64,000 nucleotides of DNA from an uncultured Muribaculaceae bacterium (GCA_910587425.1 CAJUKU010000004.1:124001-188000); one strand, 5' to 3'. Shown: positions 55,464 to 63,497, numbered from the stretch's first letter. The notes: a model not told the origin generated them from the sequence alone. A program made the numbers and translations.

Positions 55464-57737
55464 TTACCGCGCCTGTTTACGTGTGTGGCTGCTGAAATTG
55501 GTGTCGAGCAGCTTCGCATAAGCGCGGAGATACTTGCGCATCGCCGATACCATTTCCTGAGTCTCCTGAAGCATATTGAGGTAAACGTAAACCACGGTCA
55601 TCGAAGCCTGATCACCTCCATGCAACTGCTCGAACAGACGGTGGTAGGTCTCGGACAGAGTGTCTTTCAGCACATCGCAATTGCGGCGGATCATCGGCAC
55701 AGCCTCTGTAGCCGCCGTATCCATCATATCGAAGACATCGAGGAATAGCGCATCGACCTTGCCACAGATCCCTTCAAGCTCAGCCACGTAGGGTTTAGGC
55801 AACGGCCGGAAATTGTTGTCGACATGCTCGCGGCACATCTCATTCATGCGCGTAAGGTTGTAGAGTATGCTCATGCAGCAGGTGTTGCTGAGATGGAACC
55901 AGGTGTTTTTCTCGAATGCCGTCTCCTGCGCTACGCGTCGCAGACAGAGCGTCTCCTTACGGCGATTGCTCTTAAGCAGGTTCTTACGATGATCGAGTGC
56001 CGACTCTATCTTGCCGAGCTGGCGCGGATTGTCATTGACAAACGAGCCGGCTATAAGGAGGTATTTCTCATGAGCGAAACGGAGGAACTGCAGCTGATTT
56101 GCCGTTATGTAATTCATGAGGAGCTCCCAAGTCTGCGTCTTATCCTCTGTCGCGAGTATTGTGTGGAACAGCGTGTCGTCCTCTTCCTCAGCCTTGCGGC
56201 GACGGAAACGCCGGTTGCTGCGGATGATGAGCAATATTGTCACAAGACCGAGCGCGATCATGACCCAATGCCCGCCAAGGTGCATGAGCAGAACAATCAC
56301 TCCCGCGCCTATGAACGCTGCGCCGGCGGTTATAAACCATCCTCCGATGACCGATATCACACCCGTGATACGGAAGACGGCACTCTCACGCCCCCAGGCA
56401 CGGTCGGCAAGCGATGTACCCATAGCAACCATGAATGTGACAAAGGTTGTGGACAGCGGCAGTTTCAGTGATGTGCCGACAGCAATAAGCGCACCTGCAA
56501 GTACAAGATTGACGGATCCGCGCACGAGATCGAATGCAGCGCCATGCTCCATAACCATAGTGGCTGTGTCGAACCGGCTTGCAAACCAACGGCGGACGCG
56601 TGCGGGGGTATGATTGTAGACTGAATAGTAAGCTGAAAGAGTCCACCTAACAAGCCGCCGTGCGATTCTCGATGATCCGAACATCTCCTCACCACCTTGC
56701 TGGCTACTCAATCCGACAGCGGTCTTCGAGACATTTCTCGCCTTGCCCGAAGTGGCGAGTGCGACAACCATTATGGCACCCGCGCCGATTAGGAAATAGA
56801 CCGGAGTATCAGCAGGTCCGTTGAGTGACCCCATGAGGAAACCAGCAGGATCGCCGGCACCGTTAGCCATATAATCCTGATAAGACGCGAGTCCGCTGAG
56901 TGGCACTCCGATGAAGTTGACAAGGTCGTTGCCGGCAAAAGCCATGGCAAGCGCAAACGTTCCGAGCAAAACCACAACCTTGAGTACATTTACCTTCAAC
57001 GCATGCAAAAGCTGCATGAGCAGTGTGAAGAAGATAAAGCAGACTCCGATAATCAACCATGTGTGTGACTTTATCCATATCTTCAACTCCGGTGTCATGA
57101 ACACGAGATCTTTCGCCCCTTTGATCAGAAGAAAATAGATGATCGCCGTAGCGCAGATTCCTCCGAAAATACCGACCTTCCATTTCAGACGGCTACGGTA
57201 GTTGAACGAAAATATCATGCGCGACAAGAACTGCACTACAGTGCCGAACACGAATGCTATCACAACTGAGAGGAAAATACCGAGTATAACAGAGAGAGCC
57301 TTCTCTGTATTGAGCAACTCATTCAACCCCATGTCAATCCCGCCTGACATCTTTATCAAGGCAACGACGAAAGTAGCCCCAAGAAGCTCAAATACCATCG
57401 AAACGGTAGTGGATGTTGGCATTCCGAGCGTATTGAACACATCAAGAAGAATGATATCCGTGACCATTACAGCCATGAAGATGCATATAAGGTCGTAGAA
57501 CGCGAAATGCTCCGGACGGAAGATACCGTGGCGGGCAATATCCATCATTCCGTTGCTCATAGCCGCGCCTATGAACACTCCTATGGCGGCAACTATAAGT
57601 ATACGCTTGAACGGCGCCGCCTTGGAACCTATGGCGGAAGTGAGAAAATTCACCGCATCGTTGCTAACTCCAACCACCAGGTCGAAAACAGCGAGCATGA
57701 ACAGAAAGATGACTATACAGAGAAACAGTATATCCAT
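55464..57737 (-). CDS. PiT-family inorganic phosphate transporter with PhoU-like C-terminus
   Basis: 757 residues from ATG 57737; an upstream in-frame Met at 57761 gives a weaker start (MILFNCKYMDIL). N-terminal half has PiT motifs (VGVSNDAVNFLTSAIGSKAA and GMPTSTTVSMVFELLGA) with about ten membrane helices; a second such motif, GTSLKLPLSTTFVTFMVAMG, follows. The C-terminal 230 residues are cytoplasmic and helical (VDALFLDVFDMMDTAATEAV), resembling PhoU. Likely phosphate symporter with an internal regulatory domain (inference). Confidence 0.9.
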   Translation of the reverse strand: MDILFLCIVIFLFMLAVFDLVVGVSNDAVNFLTSAIGSKAAPFKRILIVAAIGVFIGAAMSNGMMDIARHGIFRPEHFAFYDLICIFMAVMVTDIILLDVFNTLGMPTSTTVSMVFELLGATFVVALIKMSGGIDMGLNELLNTEKALSVILGIFLSVVIAFVFGTVVQFLSRMIFSFNYRSRLKWKVGIFGGICATAIIYFLLIKGAKDLVFMTPELKIWIKSHTWLIIGVCFIFFTLLMQLLHALKVNVLKVVVLLGTFALAMAFAGNDLVNFIGVPLSGLASYQDYMANGAGDPAGFLMGSLNGPADTPVYFLIGAGAIMVVALATSGKARNVSKTAVGLSSQQGGEEMFGSSRIARRLVRWTLSAYYSVYNHTPARVRRWFASRFDTATMVMEHGAAFDLVRGSVNLVLAGALIAVGTSLKLPLSTTFVTFMVAMGTSLADRAWGRESAVFRITGVISVIGGWFITAGAAFIGAGVIVLLMHLGGHWVMIALGLVTILLIIRSNRRFRRRKAEEEDDTLFHTILATEDKTQTWELLMNYITANQLQFLRFAHEKYLLIAGSFVNDNPRQLGKIESALDHRKNLLKSNRRKETLCLRRVAQETAFEKNTWFHLSNTCCMSILYNLTRMNEMCREHVDNNFRPLPKPYVAELEGICGKVDALFLDVFDMMDTAATEAVPMIRRNCDVLKDTLSETYHRLFEQLHGGDQASMTVVYVYLNMLQETQEMVSAMRKYLRAYAKLLDTNFSSHTRKQAR

Positions 57738-57812
57738 ATATTTGCAGTTAAATAATATCAACTGCTATTTTAACGATGTTGCCCCTTTCAAGGTTTTGGA
57801 GTTAGATTAAAA

Positions 57813-58748
57813 TTATGGTTTTTCGGACCCCCTAAGAAGTAAATAATAATTCAATAATGGTGAAGGGCGTGCGCGCGGCGCAGGGAGCAGCCTCGCGCCG
57901 TAACCAACTGCCGGAGGTTCAACAGATGCCGTTTCAGGATATCTACTGAAACAGATAATTTGTTTTTGAGATGGAAATGTGATTGTAATATATTTCTTTG
58001 CCATCGGCGCGCAAGTGCTTCGTAGCTTACAGGCTAATGTATCGGCGACTTTGGTCTTAGCCGCAATTATGGAGTCGCGCCAGGGGTTGCAGCCGAGTCG
58101 GAATGACTTGATGCGGTTGCGGCGCATCAGGTATGCGGGAAGGGGCTGCACGGCGAGGGCGAGGTAGCGCGTGGAGGCGTCGGAGGCGGTGTCGAAGAAG
58201 CGGAGCGAGAACTGGGTGGACCACCGGCGGACGTTGCCGTGGATGATGACGATGGAGCGATGGTTGCAGCACTGCGTCACCGCCGGGATCTGCAGGAACT
58301 GGTGGACGGTGCGGTGAGGACGGTAATAGAAAGCCTCGTCGGAGAGGTCGGGCAGCGGGGTGCGGTCGGCATCGACCACGAGGAGGTGGCTGAAGTTGGT
58401 GCCGCGCCAGTTGGTAACCGCGCGAAGCGATCCGTGGTAGCAAGTGCGGGAGAAGCCAGTGAGTCGTCCGGCGGCGGTTGCGGATCGTGCGATGACGAGA
58501 GCCGGAGGCTGTGGCGTGCGGCGTGTGATGTGCTGGATCCACCGGAGGTAATCGGCGAGGAGGCGAGGAATGTCGTCGGCTGGGGTGGAGCCGTCGTCGT
58601 GGATGTAGAGGCGTGGTTCCTCGCCGGGGGTGCGGCGCAGCATCTCGAGGGTGGCGATGATGCGCCGCTGCCGCTGGTTGAGCGGGCGTTGCAGCCACCT
58701 CTGGAAGGCGGGGTGGCGGGTTTCGGGCGGGGTGCCGTAGAGGAACAT
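57813..58748 (-). CDS. Hypothetical protein next to the repeat island
   Basis: 311 residues from ATG 58748; a longer upstream frame extends into repeat DNA and is not coding. Not recognised. Rich in Arg and Pro at the N-terminus (FQRWLQRPLNQRQRR), with beta-strand-like segments (FSHLLVVDADRTPLP and RSIVIIHGNVRRW) and no signal peptide or membrane helix. A TACCTTTG box lies 4 nt upstream of the ATG, so the mRNA would have almost no leader. Composition is GC-rich and unlike its neighbours. It may be an acquired or strain-variable gene (inference). Confidence 0.55.
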   Translation of the reverse strand: MFLYGTPPETRHPAFQRWLQRPLNQRQRRIIATLEMLRRTPGEEPRLYIHDDGSTPADDIPRLLADYLRWIQHITRRTPQPPALVIARSATAAGRLTGFSRTCYHGSLRAVTNWRGTNFSHLLVVDADRTPLPDLSDEAFYYRPHRTVHQFLQIPAVTQCCNHRSIVIIHGNVRRWSTQFSLRFFDTASDASTRYLALAVQPLPAYLMRRNRIKSFRLGCNPWRDSIIAAKTKVADTLACKLRSTCAPMAKKYITITFPSQKQIICFSRYPETASVEPPAVGYGARLLPAPRARPSPLLNYYLLLRGSEKP

Positions 58749-58752
58749 GACG

Positions 58753-58760
58753 CAAAGGTA
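58753..58760 (-). promoter_or_regulatory. TACCTTTG -7 box of the hypothetical gene
   Basis: TACCTTTG followed by GC on the minus strand, 4 nt before the ATG at 58748. It supports this start over the longer frame. Confidence 0.5.
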
Positions 58761-58818
58761 AGGATGGATAGGGGCGGATGGTATGCGAAACCGCCCAAAA
58801 TGGTGGGATGGGAGGGTG

Positions 58819-58855
58819 GATAAGGCTAATAATAAGGCGGATAGGGCTAATAGCT
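58819..58855 (+). repeat. Degenerate 9-bp tandem repeat, second array
   Basis: Units of GGC(T/G)(A/G)ATA(A/G) just before a REP-like palindrome, as at 7621-7651. Confidence 0.6.
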
Positions 58856-58872
58856 GAGGAGGGGAAGATGCT

Positions 58873-58923
58873 ACGGAGACAATTTTCAGCGTGAGCTGAA
58901 AATATTTCTCCGCCTCGTACTCA
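58873..58923 (-). repeat. REP-like palindrome, copy 5
   Basis: GGAGACAATTTTCAGC and GCTGAAAATATTTCTCC arms followed by GCCTCGTACTCAG. Equivalent in position to the copy at 7664-7718. Confidence 0.8.
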
Positions 58924-58926
58924 GAT

Positions 58927-58966
58927 AAAAAACGCCACGCTACGATGACCGATCTATAGCGTGGCG
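58927..58966 (-). terminator. Poly-U terminator of the candidate RNA, copy 2
   Basis: Perfect 10-bp stem CGCCACGCTA (58933-58942) with TAGCGTGGCG (58957-58966), and A6 at 58927-58932 reading as U6. Confidence 0.75.
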
Positions 58967-59227
58967 GTTGCGGCGCTCCCGGCGCCCTCCATTGCTTCCT
59001 GCCGAGTAGACGAGGAGCAGCAAATGGGTTCGGACAATGAGGGCGCGTCATAACGGCTCATCTGGGTTGTCGCTTTCGACACTCGGCATCGGTCACGTAC
59101 AACAAGTACGCTCCCTCAGCCTCAGTCTCAGCTCCTACCATCTGAACCATTCTGACTACGCCCTCCCATGCGGATTGAATCAAACGAACTCTGACACAAA
59201 TCCCTGCCATCCGGGAAGCCTATCAAT

Positions 59228-59262
59228 GGATAAGGCAAATAAGGCGAATGGGGCGAATAACT
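59228..59262 (+). repeat. Degenerate 9-bp tandem repeat, third array
   Basis: GGCAAATAAGGCGAATGGGGCGAATA series inside the second candidate RNA unit. The equivalent place in copy 1 has only a single GAGGCGAATAG. Confidence 0.6.
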
Positions 59263-59285
59263 GAGGGGGGGAAGGAGGGATTACA

Positions 59286-59338
59286 ACGGAGACAATTTTC
59301 AGCGGGGGCTGAAAATATGTCTCCGCCCCGTACTCAGA
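59286..59338 (-). repeat. REP-like palindrome, copy 6
   Basis: GGAGACAATTTTCAGC and GCTGAAAATATGTCTCC arms followed by GCCCCGTACTCAG. Confidence 0.85.
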
Positions 59339-59562
59339 GAGGATGCCCTTGGTGGATGGTGTCCTGATCCGGCGCACACTCCTGTGCGCCGGCAGTCGAT
59401 AAGTCAATGTTCTCCTTGGATTCGGCGGGACTCTTCCCTGCCTGAGACGCTGCGTGATTCCGCGGACGGGTTGTCAAGTTGTCGGGTGTTGGCGCCCCTT
59501 GTAATAATTGAGTCCGTCCTACCAATCCGCTTTTCCGCGATGCGCGGTGCGAATACCGGAAG

Positions 59563-59570
59563 CAAAGTTA
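59563..59570 (-). promoter_or_regulatory. TAACTTTG -7 box for the candidate RNA, copy 2
   Basis: Exact TAACTTTG followed by GC on the minus strand, matching the box at 8287-8294 in the same context. Confidence 0.55.
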
Positions 59571-59652
59571 AGGGTGTCTGGAGGGGAAATCTCTGCGAAA
59601 CGCCCCATTTGAGGGAAATAAAGCAAATATTGCAAATGGGGCGGATATAGGG

Positions 59653-59705
59653 TGAGTACGGGGCGGAGACATATTTCAGCCTGAAAGGTGAAATTGTCTC
59701 CGTGG
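59653..59705 (+). repeat. REP-like palindrome, copy 7
   Basis: GAGTACGGGGCGGAGAC with CATATTTCAG and TGAAATTGTCTCCG arms. It begins a diverged relative of module A. Confidence 0.85.
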
Positions 59706-59809
59706 ATTTGGGATGGAAGAAATTATTGCAATACAGAACTTCTAACTCTACTTTATAATTAAGGATCATGATAATTAAGAATCATGAAGTAATGCAACAC
59801 AGAACTTTT

Positions 59810-59824
59810 TGTTGCTTCGCAACA
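59810..59824. repeat. Short stem-loop TGTTGC-TTC-GCAACA, copy 3
   Basis: Same stem-loop and CACAGAAC context as at 7084 and 8479. Nearby ATCGCAAGCGAT is another small palindrome. Confidence 0.75.
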
Positions 59825-59960
59825 CTCACAGAACTCAAAGAACAACACAGAACTTATGTCATCGCAAGCGATGAGGACACGGAACAGACAGAACGAGGGT
59901 GGGAACATGGAGAGAACCATGGAAGTGAGAGAGGGTGGATGGTGGGGAGGGGAAGATGCT

Positions 59961-60013
59961 ACGGAGACAATTTTCAGCGCGGGGCTGAAAATATGTCTCC
60001 GCCCCGTACTCAG
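59961..60013 (-). repeat. REP-like palindrome, copy 8
   Basis: GGAGACAATTTTCAGC and GCTGAAAATATGTCTCC arms followed by GCCCCGTACTCAG. Inverse to copy 7, so 59652-60013 is bounded by inverted repeats. Confidence 0.85.
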
Positions 60014-60077
60014 GGAGGTGGGCGGGTACTCTGAGTGAGGTGGAGAAATGATTGTAGTTTTTGTAAACAGGTTGATC

Positions 60078-60112
60078 GGAGGTAGGCTGCGCTGCGCTCG
60101 CGCCATACCTCC
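60078..60112 (-). repeat. GGAGGTA palindrome, copy 4 (inverted)
   Basis: GGAGGTA (60078-60084) and TACCTCC (60106-60112), preceded by GGTTGATC as at 8963-8970. It marks the right end of the composite in both islands. Confidence 0.8.
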
Positions 60113-60303
60113 GCCCCCACAAGCACCCCTACAAGTTTCATACAGGCGCTCCTACGGGTGCCTATACAGGTGCTTCAAGAAGCGGCGCCTTGAATAGACG
60201 ACGGGAGTATGGTAGGGAGGGTGTCAGGTAAGGGCATCAGATAGGAGTCCTGATGCGAGGGGATGATGAAGTGTATCAGATTCAGGGGTAGCTGATGCGG
60301 GGA

Positions 60304-60516
60304 TCAGATGTCGAGGCGGTCGGTGTAACTGTCGAAGAAGTTGCGCTTGAGGATGTTGCTGATGCGCAGCAGGAGCTCGGTGTCGATGCTCGCGCGGTGG
60401 AAGATCTTATAGACGTTTGTGCGGTTGCAGTTTAGCTGACCGGCAAGCCATACCACTGAGTGGTCCTGGTTGCGGAGTTCCTCTTCGATGAGTTTTCCGA
60501 TGAAGATCTGGCTCAT
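60304..60516 (-). CDS. Small HTH protein
   Basis: 70 residues from ATG 60516; a longer frame upstream would run through the RNA-like hairpin and is rejected. Contains WLAGQLNCNRTNVYKIF, an XRE-like helix-turn-helix, and LLLRISNILKRNFFDSY. A compact regulator common in Bacteroidales. It lies immediately downstream of the 6S-like element on the same strand and could be read through from it. Confidence 0.75.
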   Translation of the reverse strand: MSQIFIGKLIEEELRNQDHSVVWLAGQLNCNRTNVYKIFHRASIDTELLLRISNILKRNFFDSYTDRLDI

Positions 60517-60534
60517 AATGTAAATAAAAAGGCG

Positions 60535-60692
60535 GAACCTTGTGCACTTATTCCCTGCCTTAGGCACCGCCAAGCGCCAGTCCTCAGAATAAATGCATTA
60601 GGCTCCACCTAATATCCTGGCGGAGTTAGCTGAGTATTCCTCGGGGACGTGTGTTTAATTGGCGGTTTCAGACGCGGGAATAAGAGCAAATG
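60535..60692 (-). ncRNA. ssrS: 6S RNA-like long hairpin
   Basis: Minus-strand transcript folds end to end. CTTATTCCC pairs with GGGAATAAG (closing stem, 9 bp), then ACCGCCAA pairs with TTGGCGGT (8 bp) around an internal loop. A GTCC/GGAC and GAATA/TATTC interior and an apical TTAGG-TGGAG-CCTAA hairpin follow. A long double-stranded rod with a central bulge is the 6S RNA architecture, and a Bacteroidetes form exists. The 3' end CCGCC is followed by a U-run (TTTTTATTT). Edges are approximate. It could instead be a structured leader of the HTH gene. Confidence 0.55.
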
Positions 60693-60828
60693 CTCAAAAT
60701 CGTAACAAATGTTTCTCCGATAATGGGAATCTCTATTCCGCCGGATTAATGGGTTATTAATTGTGTAGATGACTAAAAGAGGACTAAACTGTGTAATTGG
60801 CGTAATCCCTAATGGGTCATGCTGAGGG

Positions 60829-60836
60829 CAAAGTTA
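60829..60836 (-). promoter_or_regulatory. TAACTTTG -7 box upstream of the RNA-like hairpin
   Basis: Exact TAACTTTG followed by GC on the minus strand, about 140 nt before the 6S-like element. It could start a long precursor or leader that reaches the small HTH gene. Confidence 0.5.
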
Positions 60837-61006
60837 CAATTAGATTTTAAGATTCCAAAATATAGTTGCTGTTTTTTTCGGTTTTTATATTTTTTTGCTA
60901 TTTCAGAGGGTAAAGTGTTGACTTTTCGGCACATAATAATTCATAAAATAAAAGCGAGTGTGCCGAATTTGACACACCCGCCTGATGGGTTCCGTTGGCT
61001 TCCGGA
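60837..61006. other. AT-rich spacer
   Basis: T-rich with several A/T runs, between the promoter at 60829-60836 and the stop of the DUF4270 gene. No gene seen. Confidence 0.5.
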
Positions 61007-62404
61007 TCAGTCGGCAGACTGACGCGAGAATGTCAGTTTTATCTTTGCTTTGCCGAGATCAAGCTTTGCCATAGCCGGCTTCGTGACATAAGGTGATATT
61101 GATGTCACGTAGGTTGTGCCTTCGTAATAATAGCTTGATGAGGTGGTCTCTGTCTCGACATTGACCGGAGTGAGAGTAAACCGGCAATCGTCGGGTGTGA
61201 TGCTCTCCTTTTCCATCATGGTTATGATGTACTCGCGGAGGTCGGAGAGGACGTATGCTTCCGCAGCAGCGCTATAAGTGAGCATGAATGAGGTCTTGCT
61301 GTCGGTAATCTTATTGTCGGCAAAGAATTTATCTTTTTCTGTCGACAATACCATGAGCAGACGGTCAGGAGGGTTTATGCCGTAGGTATTCTCGATCTCC
61401 TCTGCCGGAATGGAGAGGGTGAGGGAGTTGATCACAGCGAGCGAGGGATTGCCTTTGCGATATGCGGCGATTATATCCTCTGTGGGGAATATGATCTCTA
61501 CCTCCGTTCCGGTAGGAGCCACTATGACAGCATCGCCGGCATCGACCATGGCATCGATTGCGGGACTCATATCGAGGGTTATGTTATTGTTGGTTATGAC
61601 CTCAGGGGTAACAGCCATGTATGTGCGGACAACATTGTAGACGGTGTCTTTGGTAACGTTGTCGCTCACCTGCACCTTGTCGTGCTTACGGTAATAGAGG
61701 TTGAGTCGCGACTCGTTGATGTTGACCACGATACCTGAGCCGAAGCTGTTGGTGACAAACAGTCCGGGGAAGAACCGGCAGAAGCTTTCAGGCGTGGCGA
61801 ACGTCTCCGGGCGTGCGGCATACTCACTGAAGAGTGTCTTGCCGAGCTCTACGGGAAGATCAACCGATATGGACCGGAATCCGAGTGCCGCGATGGAGTC
61901 GCTGTGCATAGCGTTGGCGGTATATATCGTACTGCCGATCACTGCCGATGGATCATAGTATCCGTCGGGGTTGAAGTCGCTGTAGATAGGTGATGGCAGC
62001 TGACGCTGCAACTGGTATACCTCAAGCCCCATGGGAGCGAGTGAGTCGCCGGTGAAATCGCCAGGTGTCATGAACATGAGGAGCTTGAGGGAGTCGATGT
62101 CGTCGACGGTCACTCCTTCGGTATCGATATTCATAGCCGGCATGAACTGGCAGACGAAGTCGGCGCGGATCGATCCGTACTCACGTGCGTCGAGGTTGCC
62201 GAGCAGCTGTGTGAGCGTGCGTGACTGCACTACGGCGTTTGTGTGAGAGATTCCACTGACGGTGAATGACGAATCCACAACGATCTCAGTCTGATCGGTG
62301 ACCAGTGAACTTCCGACGGTGGATGTGGAGTCCTCACATGCTGTGAGTGCCGCAATCGCGACAGCCGAGGCAGATATAAGTGCTTTAAACTTCAAATGGC
62401 TCAT
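61007..62404 (-). CDS. DUF4270 lipoprotein
   Basis: 465 residues from ATG 62404, overlapping the stop of the upstream starch-synthase-like gene (ATGA); an upstream Met at 62428 is rejected for that reason. Lipoprotein signal with lipobox LTAC (AIAALTACEDSTSTVGSSL). The domain body (YGSIRADFVCQFMPAMNIDT; DIDSLKLLMFMTPGDFTGDS) matches Bacteroidales DUF4270. Function unknown. Confidence 0.85.
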   Translation of the reverse strand: MSHLKFKALISASAVAIAALTACEDSTSTVGSSLVTDQTEIVVDSSFTVSGISHTNAVVQSRTLTQLLGNLDAREYGSIRADFVCQFMPAMNIDTEGVTVDDIDSLKLLMFMTPGDFTGDSLAPMGLEVYQLQRQLPSPIYSDFNPDGYYDPSAVIGSTIYTANAMHSDSIAALGFRSISVDLPVELGKTLFSEYAARPETFATPESFCRFFPGLFVTNSFGSGIVVNINESRLNLYYRKHDKVQVSDNVTKDTVYNVVRTYMAVTPEVITNNNITLDMSPAIDAMVDAGDAVIVAPTGTEVEIIFPTEDIIAAYRKGNPSLAVINSLTLSIPAEEIENTYGINPPDRLLMVLSTEKDKFFADNKITDSKTSFMLTYSAAAEAYVLSDLREYIITMMEKESITPDDCRFTLTPVNVETETTSSSYYYEGTTYVTSISPYVTKPAMAKLDLGKAKIKLTFSRQSAD

Positions 62405-63213
62405 AAGGTGTTGTAGAAGCTGATGCAACCGTCAGCCATTGCGGCTTCGTCGGCTACATAGGGGAGGAATGGCTTGCCTGTCGCCTTAGCAAATTCGATT
62501 AACTGTGGGTCGACGTTTTCGGATGCCTGTACGATTCCGTCGGCATAGGTCATAGCGAGGCGCATCAGGGATGCGTAATCAACCGGAGTGTCGATTCCGA
62601 GCGCCTGCATGTCGTCGTCGGTAAACCCAGCCATGCGCAGTTTCTCGACGAAGCGCTGTGCGAGCTCGCCGTCGAACGCCTCTTCGCGCAGCGCGAACAC
62701 GATCTTTGTGCCAGCCATAGCGGGATCTTCGTCGTACATGCGGCGTATATACATGGGCATGAGCGCGGTGATCCATCCGGTGCACTGTATCACTGCGGGA
62801 TCCCAGCGGAGCTTGCGGACGGTCTCAATGACTCCTCGAGTGTAGAACATCATGCGCTCGTCGTTGTCGTCGGGGCTGGTGGCTGTCTCGAGTTCCTTGG
62901 CTCCGGAGCGGAGGAAGTAGTCATCGTTGTCGATGAAATAGACCTGCATGCGTGTGGGTTGCAGCGTAGCCACCTTAATAATAAGAGGATGGTCGTTATC
63001 GTCGATCACGATGTTCATCCCCGAGAGGCGTATGACTTCGTGTAGCTGGTTACGGCGCTCGTTTATACAGCCGTATTTGGGCATGAAAGTGCGCACCTCA
63101 TATCCAGCCTCCTGTATGCGCTGAGGGAGGTTACGACCCTGCAGCGACATCGGTGTGTCGGGCAGATAGGGGGATATCTCTTGCGAGATGAACAGGACTT
63201 TATTATTATCCAT
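62401..63213 (-). CDS. GT5-only glycogen/starch synthase-like protein
   Basis: 270 residues. Matches the N-terminal GT5 half of starch synthase (VLFISQEISPYLPDTPMSLQ; GYEVRTFMPKYGCINERRNQ; IQCTGWITALMPMYIRRMYD). The C-terminal GT-B half that binds ADP-glucose is absent, so it is likely non-catalytic or needs a partner. This short form is widespread in Bacteroidetes. Co-transcribed with the DUF4270 gene. Start supported by TAACTTTG at 63240-63247. Confidence 0.85.
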   Translation of the reverse strand: MDNNKVLFISQEISPYLPDTPMSLQGRNLPQRIQEAGYEVRTFMPKYGCINERRNQLHEVIRLSGMNIVIDDNDHPLIIKVATLQPTRMQVYFIDNDDYFLRSGAKELETATSPDDNDERMMFYTRGVIETVRKLRWDPAVIQCTGWITALMPMYIRRMYDEDPAMAGTKIVFALREEAFDGELAQRFVEKLRMAGFTDDDMQALGIDTPVDYASLMRLAMTYADGIVQASENVDPQLIEFAKATGKPFLPYVADEAAMADGCISFYNTL

Positions 63214-63239
63214 TAACTGCGTTTATGGTTTTCAAAGCG

Positions 63240-63247
63240 CAAAGTTA
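63240..63247 (-). promoter_or_regulatory. TAACTTTG -7 box of the GT5-DUF4270 operon
   Basis: Exact TAACTTTG followed by GC on the minus strand, 26 nt before the ATG. Confidence 0.7.
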
Positions 63248-63365
63248 CGATTTTTTTACGACATAGCGAGCCGCGGAGGGGCAAATTCGGCAGGAACGGG
63301 AGTTGAGGCACCTTTAAATCATGTTAAGGGAGAGAGGAAACAGGAGGCAAGGGCAATGGGAAGGA

Positions 63366-63413
63366 TAAGGCAAATAGGGCGAATAATGCGAATAGGGCGA
63401 ATAGGGAGGATAG
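63366..63413 (+). repeat. Degenerate 9-bp tandem repeat, fourth array
   Basis: Series of GC(A/G)AATA(G/A)G units. Same motif and orientation as the arrays near the REP-like palindromes, but here with no palindrome beside it. Confidence 0.65.
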
Positions 63414-63497
63414 TGGATTCGGTAATTTTAACGCGGGGAGGGAGGGATTTAACGTGAGGGGGATGGGAGGGAGGAATCACGGTTGGGAAAAAATGCG

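Larger units (their letters stand above)
58927..59563 (-). ncRNA. Candidate non-coding transcription unit, copy 2
   Basis: Same order of parts as 7726-8287: TAACTTTG box (59563-59570), about 220 near-identical nt, hairpin with compensatory CCGGCGCACA/TGTGCGCCGG, REP-like palindrome (59286-59338), 9-bp tandem array, variable middle, then a conserved 100-nt tail (about 58939-59038) and terminator. The unit is about 636 nt; the middle (about 59038-59190) differs from copy 1. No recognised RNA family; call inferred. Confidence 0.5.
59652..60112. repeat. Diverged, internally altered module A
   Basis: Shares the beginning of module A (palindrome, CACAGAAC words, TGTTGC-TTC-GCAACA stem-loop) and its end (CAGGTTGATCGGAGGTAGGC). 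The middle, equivalent to about 7200-7560, is missing and replaced by other DNA with REP-like copy 8. Confidence 0.75.

Noticed and set aside
58239..58823. Plus-strand frame of 194 codons opposite the hypothetical protein
   Set aside because: Gly/Val-rich antisense shadow with no promoter, while the minus strand has a TACCTTTG box at the start.
7664..60120. Insertion sequence with transposase
   Set aside because: No transposase-like frame or clear target-site duplications at either composite; a non-autonomous element remains possible and is listed as a finding.
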